Assembly: GCA_016710285.1 (NCBI GenBank)
Contig: JADJXR010000001.1
Location: 558,001 to 622,000 of the forward strand
Direction: 5' to 3'
DNA length: 64,000 nt
From: Chlorobiota bacterium
GTDB taxonomy: Bacteria; Bacteroidota; Ignavibacteria; OLB7
A program made the translations under genes and the position numbers. Under the pieces are notes generated by a model, which was not told the origin of the DNA, searched no databases, and saw only the letters and a list, made by a program, of their open reading frames with translations. The number at the start of each line of letters is the position of its first letter. Position 1 is the stretch's first letter. Shown here one piece after another: positions 8,681 through 18,586 of the stretch.

Positions 8681-8726
8681 TGACGCCGAAGGCTAAAGAC
8701 CTTTGACGCCGAAGGCTAAAGACCTT
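8681..8726. repeat. Tandem 23-bp REP-like palindromic repeat
   Basis: Two perfect, directly adjoining 23-base copies (8681-8703 and 8704-8726) each contain GCCGAAGG and CTAAAGACCTT. The second copy completes a hairpin, GCCGAAGG-CTAAAGA-CCTTCGGC (8710-8732). It lies between the Fe-S protein gene stop and the DUF1624 gene start. This form is typical of REP-type extragenic palindromes. Confidence 0.65.
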
Positions 8727-8766
8727 CGGCTACCGGTCGTTGGCAAGGGGGGGGTATGCCGCAATC

Positions 8767-10791
8767 TTATCCCCCTTCCTTCCCTTTCACCGACTCCAGC
8801 ACCAGCTCCGCAACGTCTTTCACCACAACGCCGCCGTCGGGGAGTTTTGCTTTCACTCCGTCGCTCATCATCGTCATGCAGAAGGGGCAGGCGGTGGCAA
8901 CAACTTCGGCACCGGTCCCCAACGCTTCCTCGGTCCGTTCGATGTTGATCCGTTTGCCTTCGGTCTCCTCCATGAACATCTGCGCCCCGCCCGCTCCGCA
9001 GCAGAAGCCTCGGCTGCGGTTCCGTTCCATCTCCACAATCTCCACGCCGGGGATGCTTTTCAGCATTTCGCGGGGGGCTTCGTAGTTGTTGTTGTAGCGG
9101 CCAATGTAGCAGCTGTCGTGGTAGGTAACTTTGGCCTGCATCGGGGTCATTGCCTTGATCTTCCCTTGCTTCACCATCTGGTCAATGAAGGTGGTGTGGT
9201 GCTGGACCTCGTACTTCCCGCCGAACTCAGGATACTCGTTGGCAATGGTGTTGAAGCAGTGTGGGCAGCTGGTGACGATCTTCCGCACGCCAGCGTTGTT
9301 CATCGCCTCCACGTTCATCTGGATCAGCATCTGCGCCAGATATTCGTTGCCGGCACGGCGAGCGGGGTCGCCGGTGCATTTCTCTTCGGTTCCCAAAATC
9401 CGGTAGTTCACCCCGGCGATATCCATCAGTTCGGAGAAGGAGCGGGTGACTTTTTTGTAGCGATCGTCGTACGCCCCGGCGCAGCCAACCCAGAACAGCA
9501 CCTCCCCTTCGTTATCCTCCTCAACGGTTTTCACCGGGGTCCCTTCCCGCCAGTCGGCACGCTCGCTTGCGCTGAATGCCCACGGGGTGAAGTTGTTCTC
9601 CATATTCTGGAATGCCGATTGCAGCTGGGCCGGGAAGTTCGCTTCCATCATCACCAGCGAGCGGCGCATATCCACAAAGGCCGGGACGTGCTCGATCATC
9701 ACCGGGCACTCCTGCACGCAGGCCATGCAGGTGGTGCATTGCCACAGGGCCTCCACCGAGACGTAATCGCCAATCAATTTCTTCTCATCCTCCATCACCG
9801 GCGTTTCTCCCGAACCGGTTGCAACGCCGTTTTGGGCGGCCATCATCTCAACAAATTTTGGCGCGCGGTCCATCGTCCGGTGGTGCACTTGCAGGATCAC
9901 TTCGCGCGGGTCCAGCACCTTCCCCGTAACGTTCGCCGGGCAGACCGAGGTGCAGCGTCCGCAGTGGGTGCAGGTCATTCCGTCCAGCAGCTGCTTCCAC
10001 GTGAAATCCTCCACATCCACCACTCCAAATTTCTCCAAGCCTTCCTCCTCAAAATTGATCTTCTTCAAGGAGTTCACCGTTTCCAAGCTGCCGAAATAGA
10101 CGTTGGGGATGGAGGTGATGACGTGCAAGTGTTTGGAGTACGGCAGGTAATTCATGAAGCCGAGGATGGTGAGGATATGAATCCACCATGCCGCCTGGAA
10201 CACCACCGTTGCGGTGGCGGGATTGCTGAACAACGGATGGAGCAACATCCCCACCGGGCGCACTGCCCAGGCGTGTTCCTGGCCGGCCCCCAGCCGTGCG
10301 GCGTTTGTCACCAGAAGGGAGGTGACGATAACGCCGATCAAGCCCAGGATCAGCATCGCATCTTTCTTCTCATCGGCATCCCCCTGCAAGCGTTTCACTT
10401 TCACCACCGAACGCCGCCACCAGGCCCAGATAACCCCGGCCAATACCGAGACGCAGAAGACATCTTGCGAGATGGTGATGGCCGAGTAGATTGGCCCCAG
10501 CCACGCGATGTTCCCGCCCGGAATCAGCCCTTCGATGATGGATTCAATCACCGCCGCCAGCAACGCCAGGAAGCCCCAGAAAATCATGGCATGGATTGCG
10601 CCGGCCACTGGCTCGCGCATCAGTTTCGATTGCCCAATGGCCACCACCAGCACGTTCTTGATCCGCTCCCCGATGCGGTCGAAGCGGTTCTCCGGCTTCC
10701 CGATGTTCAGGTAGCCGATCAAACGGCGAAGGTTCCAAAGGATGCCGGCCGAGGCGGCAATAAAAACAACGGCAAAGATGATGTGCTGCAT
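8767..10791 (-). CDS. Membrane-anchored heterodisulfide-reductase-like Fe-S oxidoreductase
   Basis: The 674-residue protein has three parts. Residues 1-230 hold about six membrane helices with the layout of a NarI-like, haem-b-type anchor. Residues 285-400 hold two 4Fe-4S motifs (CTHCGRCTSVCP and CTTCMACVQECP). The last 230 residues hold two CCG domains with FCCGAGGAQMF near residue 595 and ACPFCM near 635. This is the HdrD/GlcF-like architecture of proteins that pass electrons between a soluble donor, often an electron-transfer flavoprotein, and the membrane quinone pool. No etfAB is in the window, so the partner is unknown. The protein is complete, with all cluster cysteines present. Confidence 0.88.
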   Translation of the reverse strand: MQHIIFAVVFIAASAGILWNLRRLIGYLNIGKPENRFDRIGERIKNVLVVAIGQSKLMREPVAGAIHAMIFWGFLALLAAVIESIIEGLIPGGNIAWLGPIYSAITISQDVFCVSVLAGVIWAWWRRSVVKVKRLQGDADEKKDAMLILGLIGVIVTSLLVTNAARLGAGQEHAWAVRPVGMLLHPLFSNPATATVVFQAAWWIHILTILGFMNYLPYSKHLHVITSIPNVYFGSLETVNSLKKINFEEEGLEKFGVVDVEDFTWKQLLDGMTCTHCGRCTSVCPANVTGKVLDPREVILQVHHRTMDRAPKFVEMMAAQNGVATGSGETPVMEDEKKLIGDYVSVEALWQCTTCMACVQECPVMIEHVPAFVDMRRSLVMMEANFPAQLQSAFQNMENNFTPWAFSASERADWREGTPVKTVEEDNEGEVLFWVGCAGAYDDRYKKVTRSFSELMDIAGVNYRILGTEEKCTGDPARRAGNEYLAQMLIQMNVEAMNNAGVRKIVTSCPHCFNTIANEYPEFGGKYEVQHHTTFIDQMVKQGKIKAMTPMQAKVTYHDSCYIGRYNNNYEAPREMLKSIPGVEIVEMERNRSRGFCCGAGGAQMFMEETEGKRINIERTEEALGTGAEVVATACPFCMTMMSDGVKAKLPDGGVVVKDVAELVLESVKGKEGG

Positions 10792-10917
10792 GATCGGTTC
10801 GGTTGGTCGGTTGCTGGCCGCCGGCGTTTGCGCACGCCAGCCCAGCAGAAAGGGAAGGTTTCGGCACGATTGCCAGCAACGGATTCCCCGCAGTGGCCTG
10901 CCAATTTTGGCCCGAAG

Positions 10918-11931
10918 TTACGGTTCGGAAGCCGAAGGTGAAAGCGTGGGAAGAGAGATGTTACGAAGAACCATCTGCGGGGTGATGCTGGCCATGCATT
11001 GGTGCGTTCCAACGGGGCAGCGCGCCGGGCCGTGGATGTCGCACGGGCGGCAGGGAAGCGGACCGGCCTGGACCACTGCGGACCCTTCCCCCCTGGGCGC
11101 AAAACCGAACTCCGGAACCGTCGGCCCAAAGATTGCCGTCACCGGGGTTCCCAGGCTTTCGGCAAGGTGGACCGGGGCGCTGTCGTTGGCCACCACGTGC
11201 GCGGCAAACGCAATCAGCATGCACAGCTGGCGCAAGGTGAGTTTGCCGGCAAGGTTGTGGTCCTGGGGCAGCCCGGCTTCGGCGGCAATCCGTTGGCAAA
11301 GCTCCCGCTCGGCTTCGCTTCCAATCAGCTTCACCGCCGCGCCACGCTCGGTAAGTTGGCGCGCAAGTGCGGCGTAGCCATCGGCACCCCATCGCTTTGT
11401 TGGCCACACCGATCCGGGCGCAACCAGCACCAGCGACTTCCCTTCGGCAGCGTAGGGAAGCAGGTCAAGAAAGTCGTGGGGGGAAGCGCGAAGCCACGGT
11501 TCCCGGGGGGCGGCAAAGATTCCGGCGCGTTCCAGCAGCGCGGCGTTGCGGTCGGTTTCGTGGCGGGCAATGTGATACTCCACAGCGTCGGTGAACAGCA
11601 GCGGAAGCTCGCTTTGCCGGAATCCGATGCGGCGCGGAATCCCCGCGCGCCACGCCAACAACGCCGAGCGTGCGGAGCGGTGCGGAATCAGGGCAAGATC
11701 ATACCCCACCTTCGTGATACTTTCCAGCACGGCGGCAAACCCGCCCTTTGCTTGCTTCTGGAATGGATGGACCCAGCGGAGCGCGGGGTGGCCGTGGAAC
11801 AGCTGGGCATAGGCCTGGCGCACAACCATTCCAACATGGATTTCCGGCTGGGAAGCAAGCCCCCGCAGCAATCCCGTTGCCAGCACCGCATCCCCCAAAA
11901 ATCCGGTTTGAATGATAAGAACGTTGGTCAT
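10918..11931 (-). CDS. Glycosyltransferase family 9, heptosyltransferase-like
   Basis: The 337-residue cytoplasmic enzyme begins with the GT9 opening (VLIIQTGFLGDAVLATGLL). It carries the donor-binding region V-A-P-G-S-V-W-P-T-K-R-W near residue 180 and the late motif VVANDSAPVHLAESLGTPVTAIFGPT near 245. This matches ADP-heptose:LPS heptosyltransferases (WaaF/RfaF). A Cys-rich stretch near the end (P-C-R-P-C-D-I-H) is also common in this group. Its start overlaps the stop of the last TPR-cyclase gene by four bases (ATGA), so it is translated as the last cistron of the cyclase operon. The functional reason is not evident. Confidence 0.87.
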   Translation of the reverse strand: MTNVLIIQTGFLGDAVLATGLLRGLASQPEIHVGMVVRQAYAQLFHGHPALRWVHPFQKQAKGGFAAVLESITKVGYDLALIPHRSARSALLAWRAGIPRRIGFRQSELPLLFTDAVEYHIARHETDRNAALLERAGIFAAPREPWLRASPHDFLDLLPYAAEGKSLVLVAPGSVWPTKRWGADGYAALARQLTERGAAVKLIGSEAERELCQRIAAEAGLPQDHNLAGKLTLRQLCMLIAFAAHVVANDSAPVHLAESLGTPVTAIFGPTVPEFGFAPRGEGSAVVQAGPLPCRPCDIHGPARCPVGTHQCMASITPQMVLRNISLPTLSPSASEP

Positions 11932-14072
11932 GGAAGAATTGAAGATTGCAGAAAATACGTCCGCATCGCTCCCTTCCCCTTCACCTCCATCATCCCGCGC
12001 TCGGTCAGGATCATTGAGGAAGCATCGGCTCCGCGCCGCCGAAGTTCTTCCGCGAACTCTTCACTCACGTGAATCTTCCCTGCCTCCCCGTGGCTCTCCA
12101 TTCGGCTGGCGGTGTTTACTGCGTCCCCGTAGATGTCGTACGCCAGCTTGCCTGTGCCGATTACTCCGCCGGTGATGCTTCCCGTGTGCAGGCCGATCCT
12201 GATTTCAAACTCTGTGTTGGGTGGCAGGTGCTCGGTGATGCTGGCTGGCAGTGCCACATCTTCTAGCATCTCCATTGCCATTCTGGCAATTCTCTCCGCG
12301 TGATCCGGGCACTCAATCGGTGCGCCGCACGCGGCCATGTAGCCGTCGCCAATCGTTTTGATTCGCTCGCAACCGTGCTTTGCCGCGATGGAATCGAAGT
12401 GGGCGAAGACGAAGTTCATGAACTCCAGAACAGCACTTGCTGGCATCTGCGCAGTCATTGGGGTGAAGCCGACGACATCGGCAAACAGGATGCTGGCGGA
12501 GTCGAAGCGGTCGGCAATTTGGCGTTCGCCGGAGATCATCCGGTCGGCAATGGTTGGCGGGAGAGTTTTGTGGAGAAGCTCCTCGGTGGCTTTTGCGCGA
12601 GCACGCTCAGCAGCCGTGCGTTTTTCCATCTCAGCAATCTGCCGTTGTTGTTCTACTTGGATGGCTTTCTTCTTTGCTTCCTCACTCTGAACTTCCTCTT
12701 TCACCTCGTGGAATTTTTTGAAGTGGGTGAGTGCTTCCTCAAAGCGGGATTCTTGTTCGTAGAGGGTGGCTAAGAATTGGTGGGCTTTATACAGCTGACC
12801 TTTTGTTCCCAGTTCTTCATTGAGAGCAATTGCTTGCCGCAGAAGCTCCTCGGCTTTGGTGGGATCGTACCCAGCGAATGCTTTTTTGGAGTAGAGTAAA
12901 CCAAGACTTCCGGTGATACTGGCAACACCAGAACGCTCACCAAGTTCTTCACGCATGGCAAGAGCACGGCTGAAATACTCCAACGCTTTCGGGTAATCTG
13001 AAAGGAATGCGTACACAATCCCGATGTTCCCAGTGGCAATGGCAACACTGGAACGCTCACCAAGCTCTTCACGCATGGCAAGAGCACGGCTGTAATACTC
13101 CAACGCTTTTGGGTACTCCGAGAGGCACACGTACACGTTCCCGATGTTCCCAGTGGCAATGGCAACACCGGAACGCTCACCAAGCTCTTCATACAAGGCA
13201 AGCGCACGGCTGAGATACTCCAATGCTTTTGGGTAATCCGAAAGGTCCCCGTACACAGTCCCGATGTTGCTGGTGACACTGGCAACACCGGAACGATTGC
13301 CAAGCTCTTCATGCAGGGCAAGCGCACGGCTGTAATACTCCAACGCCTTCGGGTAATCCGAAAGGTTCTGGTACACATTCCCGATGCCGTTGGTGGCACT
13401 GGCAACACCGGAACGCTCATCAAGTTCTTCACGCAGGGCAAGCGAACGGCTGTAATACTCCAACGCTTTTGGGTAATGTGAGAGAGACTTGTACACGTTC
13501 CCGATGTTCATGGTGATAGTAGCCACACCGAAACGATTGCCAAGCTCTTCAAACATGGCAAGCGCACGACCGTAATACTCCAACGACTTCGAGTACTCCG
13601 AAAGGTTCTGGTACACAATCCCGATGTTGCCGGTGGCACCAGCAACACCGGAACGATCCTCAAGCTCTTCATGTAGGGCAAGCGCACGGCTGTAATACTC
13701 CAACGCTTTTGAGTACTCCGAAAGTCTCCCGTACACATTCCCGATGTCGTTGGTAGCACGAGCAACACCGGAACGGTTCCCAAGCTCTTCAAACAGTTTC
13801 AGCGATTCCTCCAGCAATGGCAGTGCCGTGCGGTACTCACCCCTCCGCCAACGGCAGAAGCCTTGCAGACCCAACGCCTCTACCTCGGCAGCACCATCCC
13901 CTGCTTCTTTGGCAAGGCTATGGGCTTCCTCGGCGGCAGCAAGACTCTCGGCATATTGGCTTTGCTGTTCTAATTTCTTGGCAAGCTGGATCAGCGCACC
14001 GGCGCGCTCGGCAGGTGTGGTGGCTGCGGCTACGGCGGCGCGCAGATCTGTCAGGGTTGTTTCTGGATTCAT
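11928..14072 (-). CDS. TPR-class III adenylate cyclase, copy 1 (intact)
   Basis: The 714-residue protein has an N-terminal region shared by all four copies (residues 1-95) and about nine 40-residue TPRs with the core LSEYPKALEYYSRALALHEELG. A Gln/Lys/Glu-rich helical linker follows (about 430-490), then a class III cyclase domain. The catalytic residues are present: metal Asp in LFADVVGFT (near 532), Lys and second metal Asp in RIKTIGDGYMA, adenine-specifying Asp in YDIYGDAVNTASRM, and transition-state Asn/Arg in the same motif. This predicts cAMP synthesis. There is no membrane segment, so it is cytoplasmic, with the TPRs as the likely sensor. Start and stop overlap the neighbouring cistrons by ATGA. 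The tail differs from copies 2-4. Confidence 0.9.
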   Translation of the reverse strand: MNPETTLTDLRAAVAAATTPAERAGALIQLAKKLEQQSQYAESLAAAEEAHSLAKEAGDGAAEVEALGLQGFCRWRRGEYRTALPLLEESLKLFEELGNRSGVARATNDIGNVYGRLSEYSKALEYYSRALALHEELEDRSGVAGATGNIGIVYQNLSEYSKSLEYYGRALAMFEELGNRFGVATITMNIGNVYKSLSHYPKALEYYSRSLALREELDERSGVASATNGIGNVYQNLSDYPKALEYYSRALALHEELGNRSGVASVTSNIGTVYGDLSDYPKALEYLSRALALYEELGERSGVAIATGNIGNVYVCLSEYPKALEYYSRALAMREELGERSSVAIATGNIGIVYAFLSDYPKALEYFSRALAMREELGERSGVASITGSLGLLYSKKAFAGYDPTKAEELLRQAIALNEELGTKGQLYKAHQFLATLYEQESRFEEALTHFKKFHEVKEEVQSEEAKKKAIQVEQQRQIAEMEKRTAAERARAKATEELLHKTLPPTIADRMISGERQIADRFDSASILFADVVGFTPMTAQMPASAVLEFMNFVFAHFDSIAAKHGCERIKTIGDGYMAACGAPIECPDHAERIARMAMEMLEDVALPASITEHLPPNTEFEIRIGLHTGSITGGVIGTGKLAYDIYGDAVNTASRMESHGEAGKIHVSEEFAEELRRRGADASSMILTERGMMEVKGKGAMRTYFLQSSILP

Positions 14073-16212
14073 GGAATTACTTGATTGAGAAAATAGGTCC
14101 GAAGCGTTCCTTTCCCTTTGATGGTTAGCTCGCCACGCTCTTCCAATGTGATCGGGAGTTCACCAGTGCTGATTGCCGAAGAAAGAGCGGCGGCAAATTC
14201 TTCACTCACGTGAATCTTCCCTGCCTCCCCGTGGCTTTCCATTCGGCTGGCGGTGTTTACTGTGTCGCCGTAAATATCATAGGCCAGCTTTCCCGTCCCG
14301 ATTACTCCGCCGGTGATGCTTCCACTGTGCAGGCCGATCCTGATTTCGAACTCTGTGCTTGGTGGTAGATGCTCGGTGATGCTTGTTGGCAGCGCAACAT
14401 CCTCCAGCATCTCCATCGCCATTCTCGCTATCCGTTCGGCGTGGTCCGCGCACTCAATCGGTGCGCCGCAGGCGGCCATGTAGCCGTCGCCGATTGTCTT
14501 GATTCGCTCGCAACCGTGCTTGGCAGCAATGGAATCGAAGTGGGCAAAGACGAAGTTCATGAACTCCAGAACAGCACCCGCTGGCATCTGCGCCGTCATG
14601 GGGGTGAAGCCGACGACATCGGCAAACAGGATGCTGGCGGAGTCGAAGCGGTCCGCGATCTGGCGTTCGCCGGAGATCATCCGGTCGGCAATGGTTGGCG
14701 GGAGAGTTTTGTGGAGAAGTTCCTCAGTGGCTTTTGCACGCGCACGCTCAGCAGCGGTGCGTTTTTCCATCTCCGCAATCTGCCGTTGCTGCTCTACTTG
14801 GATGGCTTTCTTCTTTGCTTCCTCACTCTGAACTTCCTCTTTCACCTCTTGGAATTTTTTGAAGTGAGTGAGGGCTTCTTCGAAGCGGGATTCTTGTTCG
14901 TAAAGAGTGGCTAAAGACTGATAGTTCCCATACAGGTTCTGCTTGATTCCAAGCTCTTCGTTGATGGTGATTGCCTGCTGCAGAAGCTCTTCGGCTTTGG
15001 TGGAGTTGTACTCGGTGAATGCTTTCTGTGAGTAGAGTGAGCCGAGGTTACCGGTGACACCGGCAACACCAGAACGCTCACCAAGCTCTTCATGCAGAGC
15101 AAGCGCACGGCTGTAATACTCCAACGCTTTCGGGTACTCCGAAAGGGATTCGTACACACTCCCAATGTTGTTGGTGACACGGGCAACACCGGAACGATCG
15201 CCAAGCTCTTCATGCAACGCAAGCGCACGACTGTAATACTCCAACGCTTTCGAGTACTCCGAAAGGGATTCGTACACATTCCCGATGTTCCCGGTGACAA
15301 TCGCAACACCAGAACGATCACCAAGCTCTTCATACAAGGCAAGCGCACGGCTGAGATACTCCAATGCTTTTGGGTAATCCGAAAGGCCCCGTACACAGTC
15401 CCGATGTTGCTGGTGACACTGGCAACACCGGAACGATTGCCAAGCTCTTCATGCAGGGCAAGCGCACGGCTGTAATACTCCAACGCCTTCGGGTAATCCG
15501 AAAGGTTCTGGTACACATTCCCGATGCCGTTGGTGGCACTGGCAACACCGGAACGCTCATCAAGTTCTTCACGCAGGGCAAGCGAACGGCTGTAATACTC
15601 CAACGCTTTTGGGTAATGTGAGAGAGACTTGTACACGTTCCCGATGTTCATGGTGATAGTAGCCACACCGAAACGATTGCCAAGCTCTTCAAACATGGCA
15701 AGCGCACGACCGTAATACTCCAACGACTTCGAGTACTCCGAAAGGTTCTGGTACACAATCCCGATGTTGCCGGTGGCACCAGCAACACCGGAACGATCCT
15801 CAAGCTCTTCAAACATGGCAAGCGAACGACTGTAATACTCCAACGCTTTCGGGTATTCCGAGAGGGAGTTGTACACATTCCCGATGCCCACGGTGACACG
15901 AGCAACATCGGAACGATCCTCACGTTCTTCATACAGCTTCAGCGATTGCTCCAGCAATGGCAGTGCCGTGCGGTACTCGCCCCTCCGCCAATGAACCACC
16001 CCTCGCAACCGCAAGGCTTCTGCTTCCGCAGCACCATCACCTGCTTCTTTGGCTGCGGCATGAGCTTCCTCCGCCGCTGCAAGGCTTTCAGCATACTCTC
16101 CTTGCTGCCCTAACTCCTCGGCAAGTTGGTTCAACGCACCGGCACGTTCGGCAGGTGTGGTGGCTGCTGCTACGGCGGCGCGCAGGTCGGTCAGGGTTGT
16201 TTCTGGATTCAT
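14069..16212 (-). pseudogene. TPR-class III adenylate cyclase, copy 2, frameshifted
   Basis: Translation starts at 16212 with the shared N-terminus (MNPETTLTDLRAAV) and continues through TPRs. At about 15386 one base is missing relative to the otherwise identical stretch in copy 1 (AAAGGCCCC against AAAGGTCCCC on the plus strand). After the shift the original frame runs on as nonsense to 14911. The correct frame, from about 15364 to 14069, encodes the rest of the TPRs and a complete cyclase domain with all catalytic residues. Restoring one base gives 714 residues, exactly the length of copy 1. It could be a real mutation, a switchable repeat error, or an assembly error inside a duplicated block. 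The downstream part could be translated separately from an ATG at 15364. Confidence 0.85.
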
Positions 16213-18586
16213 TTCGTTGATGGGTTTAGAAAATAGGTCCGAAGCGTTCCTTTCCCTTTGATGGTTAGCTCGCCACGTTCTTCTAACGTGATCGGGAGTT
16301 CGCCCCCGCTCCGCCGAAGCTCCTCCGCAAACTCCTCACTCACGTGAATCTTCCCTGCCTCCCCGTGGCTCTCCATTCGGCTGGCGGTGTTTACTGCGTC
16401 GCCGTAGATGTCGTAGGCCAGCTTCCCCGTGCCGATTACTCCGCCGGTGATGCTGCCGGTGTGTAGGCCGATTCGTATCTCGAACTCTGTGTTTGGTGGC
16501 AGATGCTCGGTGATGCTTTCCGGCAGTGCCACATCTTCCAGCATCTCCATCGCCATCCTCGCAATTCTCTCGGCGTGGTCCGCGCACTCAATCGGTGCGC
16601 CGCACGCGGCCATGTAGCCGTCGCCGATTGTTTTGATTCGCTCGCAACCGTGCTTCGCCGCGATGGCATCGAAATGGGCGAAGACGAAGTTCATGAACTC
16701 CAGAACAGCACTTGCTGGCATCTGCGCAGTCATTGGGGTGAAGCCGACGACATCGGCAAACAGGATGCTGGCGGAGTCGAAGCGGTCGGCGATTTGGCGT
16801 TCGCCGGAGATCATCCGATCGGCAATGCTTGGTGGGAGGGTTTTGTGGAGAAGTTCCTCGGTGGCTTTGGCACGAGCACGCTCAGCAGCCGTGCGTTTTT
16901 CCATCTCCGCAATCTGCCGTTGTTGTTCTACTTGGATGGCTTTCTTCTTCGCTTCCTCACTCTGGACTTCCTCTTTCACCTCGTGGAATTTTTTGAAGTG
17001 AGTGAGGGCTTCTTCGAAGCGGGATTCTTGTTCGTAAAGAGTGGCTAAAGACTGATAGTTCCCATACAGGTTCTGCTTGATTCCAAGCTCTTCGTTGATG
17101 GTGATTGCCTGCTGCAGAAGCTCTTCGGCTTTGCTGGGGTTGTACTCGGTGAATGCCTTCTGTGAGTAGAGTGAGCCGAGGTTACCGGTGACACCGGCAA
17201 CACCAGAACGCTCACCAAGCTCTTCATGCAGAGCAAGCGCACGGCTGTAATACTCCAACGCTTTCGGGTACTCCGAAAGGGATTCGTACACCTCCCGATG
17301 TTGTTGGTGACACGGGCAACACCGGAACGATCGCCAAGCTCTTCATGCAACGCAAGCGCACGACTGTAATACTCCAACGCTTTCGAGTACTCCGAAAGGG
17401 ATTCGTACACATTCCCGATGTTCCCGGTGACAATCGCAACACCAGAACGATCACCAAGCTCTTCATGCAACGCAAGAGCGCGGCTGTCATACTCCAACGC
17501 CTTTGGGTACTCCGAAAGGTTCGCGTACACACTCCCGATGTTGCTGGTGACACGGGCAACACCAGAGCGATCACCAAGCTCTTCATGCAGGGCAAGTGCA
17601 CGACTGTCATATTCTAACGCCTTTGGGTACTCCGAAAGGTTCGCGTACACACTCCCGATGTTGCTGGTGACACGGGCAACACCAGAGCGATCACCAAGCT
17701 CTTCATGCACGGCAAGCGCACGGGTGTAATACTCTAACGCTTTTGCGTACTCCGAAAGGCGGGTATATACATTCCCGATGTTCCCGGTGACAGTGGCAAC
17801 ACCGGAGCGGTCGCCAAGCTCTTCATGCACGGCAAGCGCACGGACGAAATACTCCAACGCTTTCAGGTACTCCGAAAGGTGCGCGTACACAGCCCCGATG
17901 TTCACGGTGAAACGGGCAACACCAGATCGTTCACCAAGTTCTTCATGCACGGCAAGCGCACGGAGGTAATACTCCAACGCTGTTGGATACTCCGAAAGGC
18001 TCCGGTACACATCCCCGATGTTCCCAGCGACACGGGCAACACCGGAACGTTCACCAAGCTCTTCATGCAGGGCAAGTGCACGAGCGTAATACTCCAACGA
18101 TTTTACGGACTCCGAAAGGTTCCAGTGCACAATCCCGATGTTCCCAGTGACACGGGCAACACCGGAACGTTCGCCAAGCTCTTCATGCAGGGCAAGCGCA
18201 CGGCTGTAATGCTCCAACGCCTTTGGGTACTCCGAAAGGTTCAAGTACACATTCCCGATATTGTTGGTGGAACGGGCAATGCCGGAACGGTTGCTAATCT
18301 CTTCAAAGAGGGTCAGCGATTCCTCCAGCAATGGCAACGCCGTGCGGTACTCGCCCCTCCGCCAATGAACCACCCCTCGCAACCGCAAGGCTTCTGCTTC
18401 CGCAGCACCATCACCTGCTTCTTTAGCTGCGGCATGAGCTTCCGCCGCCGCTGCAAGGCTTTCAGCATACTCTCCTTGCTGCCCTAACTCCTCGGCAAGT
18501 TGGTTCAACGCACCGGCACGTTCGGCAGGTGTGGTGGCTGCTGCTACGGCGGCGCGCAGGTCGGTGAGGGTTGTTTCTGGATTCAT
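16209..18586 (-). pseudogene. TPR-class III adenylate cyclase, copy 3, frameshifted
   Basis: Translation starts at 18586 with the common N-terminus, followed by about ten TPRs of 40 residues. At about 17291 one base is missing compared with the neighbouring repeats (GTACACCTCCC where the others read GTACACACTCCC). The first frame then runs out of register to 17045, while the true frame continues from 17291 to 16209 through the last TPR, linker and cyclase domain (LFADVVGFT, RIKTIGDGYMA, YDIYGDAVNTASRM all intact). With one base restored the protein would be 792 residues. Start and stop overlap the neighbours by ATGA, as in the intact copies. The break lies in sequence nearly identical to part of copy 2. 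Confidence 0.85.

Noticed and set aside
12770..13441. Long alternate-frame ORFs within the TPR regions (for example 12770-13441, 15648-15932, 19440-20078)
   Set aside because: The 120-base periodic repeats keep shifted frames free of stops; the products are low-complexity and match nothing but each other.
12900..13760. Regularly spaced repeats as a CRISPR array
   Set aside because: The period of 120 bases is coding (TPRs), with no conserved short repeat-spacer pattern.
15360..15400. Programmed ribosomal frameshift in cyclase copy 2
   Set aside because: No slippery heptamer or strong downstream structure at the site, and copy 1 has the in-frame base at the same place; a deletion or assembly error is simpler.
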